Below, in pieces: positions 60,045 to 64,000 of a stretch of DNA of 64,000 nucleotides. Both the position numbers and the translations under genes were made by a program. Positions within the stretch are counted from its first letter, which is position 1. Every line of letters begins with the position of its first letter. The stretch covers positions 6,973,501 through 7,037,500 of the forward strand of contig CP114486.1 in the NCBI GenBank assembly GCA_027186245.1, in the 5' to 3' direction. The notes below the pieces were generated by a model. That model did not search any database and was not told where the DNA came from. It saw only the letters and a list, made by a program, of their open reading frames with translations. Origin of the DNA: Coriaria nepalensis. Taxonomy: Eukaryota; Streptophyta; Magnoliopsida; Cucurbitales; Coriariaceae.

Positions 60045-61162
60045 TTACGTCGGTAAGTGCACCCCATAACAATTTGTGAGCTTTATTCATTTTAATGAAT
60101 TGACCATTTGAATCTTGAAAATACTTTTACGTCAAACTATTAAGATGATCATCTTCTATGATCAATTAACTCAAACTAATAGACTCACATTAGCCTCTAG
60201 CAAAGCGTATGGGCTACCCGTGCAATGAGAAGTATAAGGAACCTCAATAAGAACTGTAAATGACTATTGCCATATCAAATTGATCATTCCATCTATTTAT
60301 TTTCCCGATAATCCTAGGACACAGTTAACTATATTAACAATAATAGATTATCTTTATGCATCATTTGATCTTATGCAACTAGACAATGGATTTACAAAAA
60401 TATTTTTCAAAACATACTATTTTGCACAAAGATTTTCTTTATTGCATAAGATATATCATTCATAGAACCTTTTCCTCTTAATACAAAGGTGATGGATGTC
60501 ATCTTATCACCTTACATACTTCACGTACGAGAAAACACGCCCAACAGTTCATCCTTTAGTAACCTTGGTTAGGGTCACATTGAATGATATCAAAATATGA
60601 TATCTTGTACATAAGTACTGCGGTGATCTAGGTATAAGCATCGAAATTATCATAGCCACCAGACAAAAATCATTAATAGTTAATATTACTACCAATGAGA
60701 TTTTGTCAAGTGATCATATTCAGTGATTAAGGCTCCATTAAGCACCTACAGACCTATCCTGGTATTGGGCATACTGATGATTATGAGAACATTACTCTTC
60801 TTTCGAAGATGATGGCATATGTAATAGCTCTCTGGATAATCATTATCTCATTATGAAAATCCTATGACTATGAACAATTAGGATCTTATACTCAGGCCAA
60901 CTTAGATCTCACTGAGCATGATCTCTATTATGATTCTAAGTGCATGTCTAAGATCCGAAAATCTATCAAGTATATCATGTAATTAATCATGCATGCAAAT
61001 TGCTATTTCCAACCTAATAATATCATGACAAATTGTTAAATACTCTATTAAATGCTATGCATTCGCTTATGTTGATGATTTATTCAATCAAATATTGATT
61101 CATATGAGTATTTGACTAAATTGGGTCTTATCTGATTGGCTTGACGAACATTAATACTTTCA
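60045..61162 (-). mobile_element. Copia-family LTR fragment, copy H (minus)
   Basis: On the minus strand it starts TGAAAGTATTAATG at 61162, the family start. It shares CTTGGTTAGGGTCACATTGAATG (60563-60585) and GATCATCTTCTATGATCAATTA (60148) with copy F. The 3' part of the LTR is missing, replaced on the left by the gypsy relic. On the right it abuts transposase sequence without RNase H, so it is not the end of a local copia. Confidence 0.7.
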
Positions 61163-61178
61163 AGATATGCATAATGTT

Positions 61179-61740
61179 CATGAGTATCGGTGGCTCCAAA
61201 GAATCTACGAAGGACATCATAAGTTGGCAAATGCATATGTGAGAAATATTTTTTGTGCTGGTAGGAGGACCACACAAATCAATGAAAGCTTCAACTCACA
61301 TCTATGACATTATTTAAAGATGGAGCAATATTGTGTCACGATGATGCGAGATGGGTTTCATCAATGCACATGTAGATTCTTTAAATATATAGGCATTCCT
61401 TGTGCACATATTATTTGAAAACTTAGATAGCTTAATTACTTCAATATATTAGAAGTATGCATTTTAAGTAGATAAATGAGGAAGGCAAGGGAGGGGTTTA
61501 TAGAGTCTTCACATCTATTGTGATTCAAATGAGACATATCAATATGTTCACCTCGACATTAGAAAAGTTTGAAGTGGAGCTGAAAACATGGCCTCACATC
61601 ATTAACTGCCACAGAATCCTAGAAGATCTATTATCCCAAGTAAACCTTACTTTGAATGTAGACCAAGTTACGCATGATTCTAAGATATTAAATGATCATC
61701 CTTTTGAACTAATTACAATAGGATTCAAAGAGCTATAGAC
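61179..61740 (+). pseudogene. FAR1/MULE-type transposase relic
   Basis: The plus strand encodes HEYRWLQRIYEGHHKLANAY and VRNIFCAGRRTTQINESFNS (61179-61298), the conserved W-x-R...STTQRSESMNS-like block of FAR1/FHY3-related MULE transposases. After a stop the same frame gives FHQCTCRFFKYIGIPCAHII (61350-61412), a SWIM zinc finger with CxC...CxH. The normal spacer of roughly a hundred residues between these two blocks is reduced to about 20, so an internal deletion occurred. Stops follow, including one where the KRW Trp is expected. A different frame, 61520-61738, is open for 72 codons and may be the remaining C-terminus. FAR1-type host genes exist, but this copy is broken. Confidence 0.8.
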
Positions 61741-63169
61741 AAGACAACAAAGAAACAAATGCATTAAAAGCAACGTCAAACATAGAGGACTTTCACATGG
61801 GGGACTAAAGGTCGAACAGGGTCATCATCCTAGCAGGCGAAGGCTCGTTGTCTCAACCAATCAATTGAGAGCTTCAATTACAGGATAACCTCGAGATATC
61901 ATCAAAAATATTATATAGATATAAATAACTATGTATGTAGGGATAAATTCCATGAAAACTCTTTTTTACATAACCTTTTACATTATTTTTGGTCAATTGG
62001 ATTAAAATAGATTTAATGATCAATTTGAATCCATCAAATTAAGAGAAATTCTTAGACGGGTACAATTTAACACTCATCAATTTGCCCCCTGCTACTCTAT
62101 TCAATAAAAAATATCATGTAAGAAAAAATATAATCAATTCATATTGACTGGACATTCCTATCATGTAAGAAGAAGGGCGTGGAGCTAAACAAGCAGAGGC
62201 CAAGCTTCGGCTAAGGACTGGAGCCACCTGATTTGGAGGGGCAAGAGAGAGAAAAGCCATAGCTAAAGATTAAATCCCTAGAAGGAAATCTCCGTCATTG
62301 TTGATAGCTCCCTTACTCATAAAACCAGGAAGAGGGGATTTGGGGAAAGAAAGGACGGAGCGATAGAAAAAAAAATAGAAGGGACGGAGGGAAATTGAAT
62401 TTTGGCCAAATTTCAGGCGGGAAACGCCATGTCAAATGCCACATCAGAAAATTTAGACTTTTACTGTATTTAAATTGGACAAAACAGCCACGTAGGAGTC
62501 ACGATGTAGTCAGGTCACTAACGGAAATAATTATGTCAACAGTGATATACATTAACTAAAATAATAGATTGTTATGCTTATAATTCATCATAATTATACT
62601 CTTTATTGCAATACATATACCTTTTTATTTTATTTTTAGCCGTTAATCTAGATGGCCGGTCTGGACTGAGCCGGGATGGTTCCACTCTTAATGGTAACGG
62701 TTAAAGCAATAGTTGTGATAAATAAAATGGTGAGTTCGGAGATAATAAAAATAAAATAAATTTTAATATTTTTAAAGAAAAAATAATTAAATTTTAAATC
62801 GGTGATTTATTTATACTTTAAATTAGATTATATGAAAATTATTGATAGAAAAATAATAATTTAAGATAATAAATTATTAATTTTTATATTATAAAATAAT
62901 ATTGAGTAATGGTTTATAATATAGGATAATAAAAGATTATTTATTATTAAAAAAAAATCTTTATAAAGGAATATCATAAAGCGGGAATTGCCCCCTACAC
63001 TCCCAGACTACGCCACTAACTTCAGTGATTCGCAATCTATATTAAATTTCCAACTCAAGCTTTTCAAAAGTTAAATCAAATCAATCCAACCAATCAATTG
63101 ATAATCTTATGTACCAATGAAAACAAAGAAAAGTACAAATAATTGAGGAACGACCAGAAATAAGAAAAA
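61741..63169. other. MYB downstream flank with MITE-like text
   Basis: No gene is supported. GCCACGTAGGAGTCACG...CACTAACGGAAAT (62490-62528) and CCCCCTACACTCCCAGACTACGCC (62990-63013) look like ends of non-autonomous DNA transposons. The second resembles the GGCTCCGCCACT-type right ends. Partner ends were not found. 62700-62970 is extremely AT-rich. Confidence 0.4.
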
Positions 63170-64000
63170 TTAACAATCCCATGCAAATTGATCCAAGGGA
63201 CTAACATTACAATTATACATTAATCCAGAAGGCATCATTGTAGTAGACGCCGCAAAATTGTCAAAATCAAAATTAGAGTACTGATCAAATGAAACCTCCA
63301 TCCCATGATCATTATGCCCATCACTAATCAATAATTCCATATGATCGTTTTTCAACAATTCCATATCATTTTTCAACGGGTCTTCCACTCGATCATCACA
63401 AACCTTCTTCTGTAGCTGCAACGTCATATGCTCCTCTTGTCTTAATGATGTACTTATGAGTTCATGTGTTGATTTCTTGTTTTCGATCGAGATCAATCCC
63501 GACGGAATATTCAAAGATTCTAGGACATTAGTACTTTCTTCAACTGAAGACATGCTAGTCAAATATTCCATCAAACCATGCATGTTTCGATCATGTTGCT
63601 GTTGGGTACTATTCCATATCAAATTGAGGTCCTGATATAGTGGAAGTGAATGATCATTAATATTGGTAAGATTTATGTGATTAGGAGAAGGTGCTGAAGG
63701 TAAGGTAAGTAAAGGTGCTTTAGAATGGTAAGCAGCTCCCATCATCGGGGAATTATCTAAAGAAAAACTAACTGTATTGGGTTTTGGATGTGTTGGAGAG
63801 AAATTGGAAGAACTATTTATGTTGTTGCTGTTGTTGTTTTTATGGGGAGGGAGAATTAGGTTGTGTGTGTTGGGATCTAAGCCTTGAGCAATGAACTTCT
63901 TCTTGATGCATGAGTTCCAAAAGTTTTTTACCTCATTGTCTGTTCTACCCGGCAAGTGCTTGGCTATCTGAGCCCATCTGTTTCCTAGGATTCTATGGAC
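63170..64000 (-). CDS. R2R3-MYB transcription factor, last exon (partial)
   Basis: The frame is open to the window edge; 276 codons are visible, from within repeat R3 to the stop at 63170. It begins [20 protein letters not shown] then [20 protein letters not shown], the second half of R3 with its recognition helix, followed by LDPNTHN. The rest is a variable regulatory tail with Asn-rich and acidic stretches, ending FAWDC. R2R3-MYBs bind DNA through R2 and R3 to control development or secondary metabolism. The [21 protein letters not shown] text is closest in my memory to the MYB26/MYB67-like group (anther wall thickening), but MYB61/MYB86-type relatives share much of it, so no symbol is given. 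The visible start is probably within exon 3, the usual position of this text; R2 and early R3 lie beyond the window. Confidence 0.9.
   Translation of the reverse strand, partial: VHRILGNRWAQIAKHLPGRTDNEVKNFWNSCIKKKFIAQGLDPNTHNLILPPHKNNNSNNINSSSNFSPTHPKPNTVSFSLDNSPMMGAAYHSKAPLLTLPSAPSPNHINLTNINDHSLPLYQDLNLIWNSTQQQHDRNMHGLMEYLTSMSSVEESTNVLESLNIPSGLISIENKKSTHELISTSLRQEEHMTLQLQKKVCDDRVEDPLKNDMELLKNDHMELLISDGHNDHGMEVSFDQYSNFDFDNFAASTTMMPSGLMYNCNVSPLDQFAWDC

Overview
The window reads as nuclear DNA of a core eudicot plant. It is AT-rich, gene-poor and filled with decayed LTR retrotransposons, MITE-like elements and simple repeats. Three genes are clearly recognisable and all lie on the minus strand: an ATL-type RING-H2 ubiquitin ligase (30874-31407), the F-box floral regulator UFO/FIMBRIATA (37828-39258), and the last exon of an R2R3-MYB gene that runs off the right edge (63170-64000). 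The first two are single-exon, as is usual for their families. The species cannot be named from this sequence.

Layout. 0-3.4 kb: AT-rich DNA with a 52-unit AAT microsatellite and a MITE-like element. 3.4-6.1 kb: minus-strand Ty3/gypsy gag relic with leader and probable LTR. 6.1-22.8 kb: many long LTRs of one Ty1/copia family in both orientations, with scraps of reverse transcriptase and RNase H between them and an older copia LTR at 9.4-9.9 kb. 22.8-28.7 kb: a degenerate but nearly gag-to-RNase H copia element on the minus strand. 28.7-32.6 kb: the ATL gene, with a copia gag scrap about 0.5 kb upstream. 32.6-36.6 kb: unassigned LTR-like repeats with an inverted repeat. 36.6-42.7 kb: the UFO neighbourhood, including a possible small gene fragment downstream and, upstream, a non-autonomous hAT-like element carrying a 9-bp satellite.

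42.7-51.2 kb: a nested stack. A minus-strand copia element is split inside RNase H by a gypsy-type LTR pair separated by only about 70 bp. 51.2-55.1 kb: copia-family LTRs containing an eight-copy array of about 142 bp. 55.5-60.0 kb: 3' half of a minus-strand Ty3/gypsy element (integrase, C-terminal pol, polypurine tract, LTR). 60.0-61.7 kb: an LTR fragment abutting a FAR1/MULE-type transposase relic. 61.7-64 kb: flank and end of the MYB gene.

There is no operon-like organisation. The genes are separate transcription units among repeats. None of the element coding regions is intact, and in those translated the premature stops often replace tryptophan or glutamine codons, as expected from C-to-T decay of methylated DNA. 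I saw no CRISPR array, rRNA, convincing tRNA or organelle-derived insert. I did not find a clearly new biological system. The most unusual items are structural: the satellite-bearing hAT-like element, the LTR-borne tandem array, the LTR pair nested in RNase H, and a perfect palindrome centred on an LTR TATA box.
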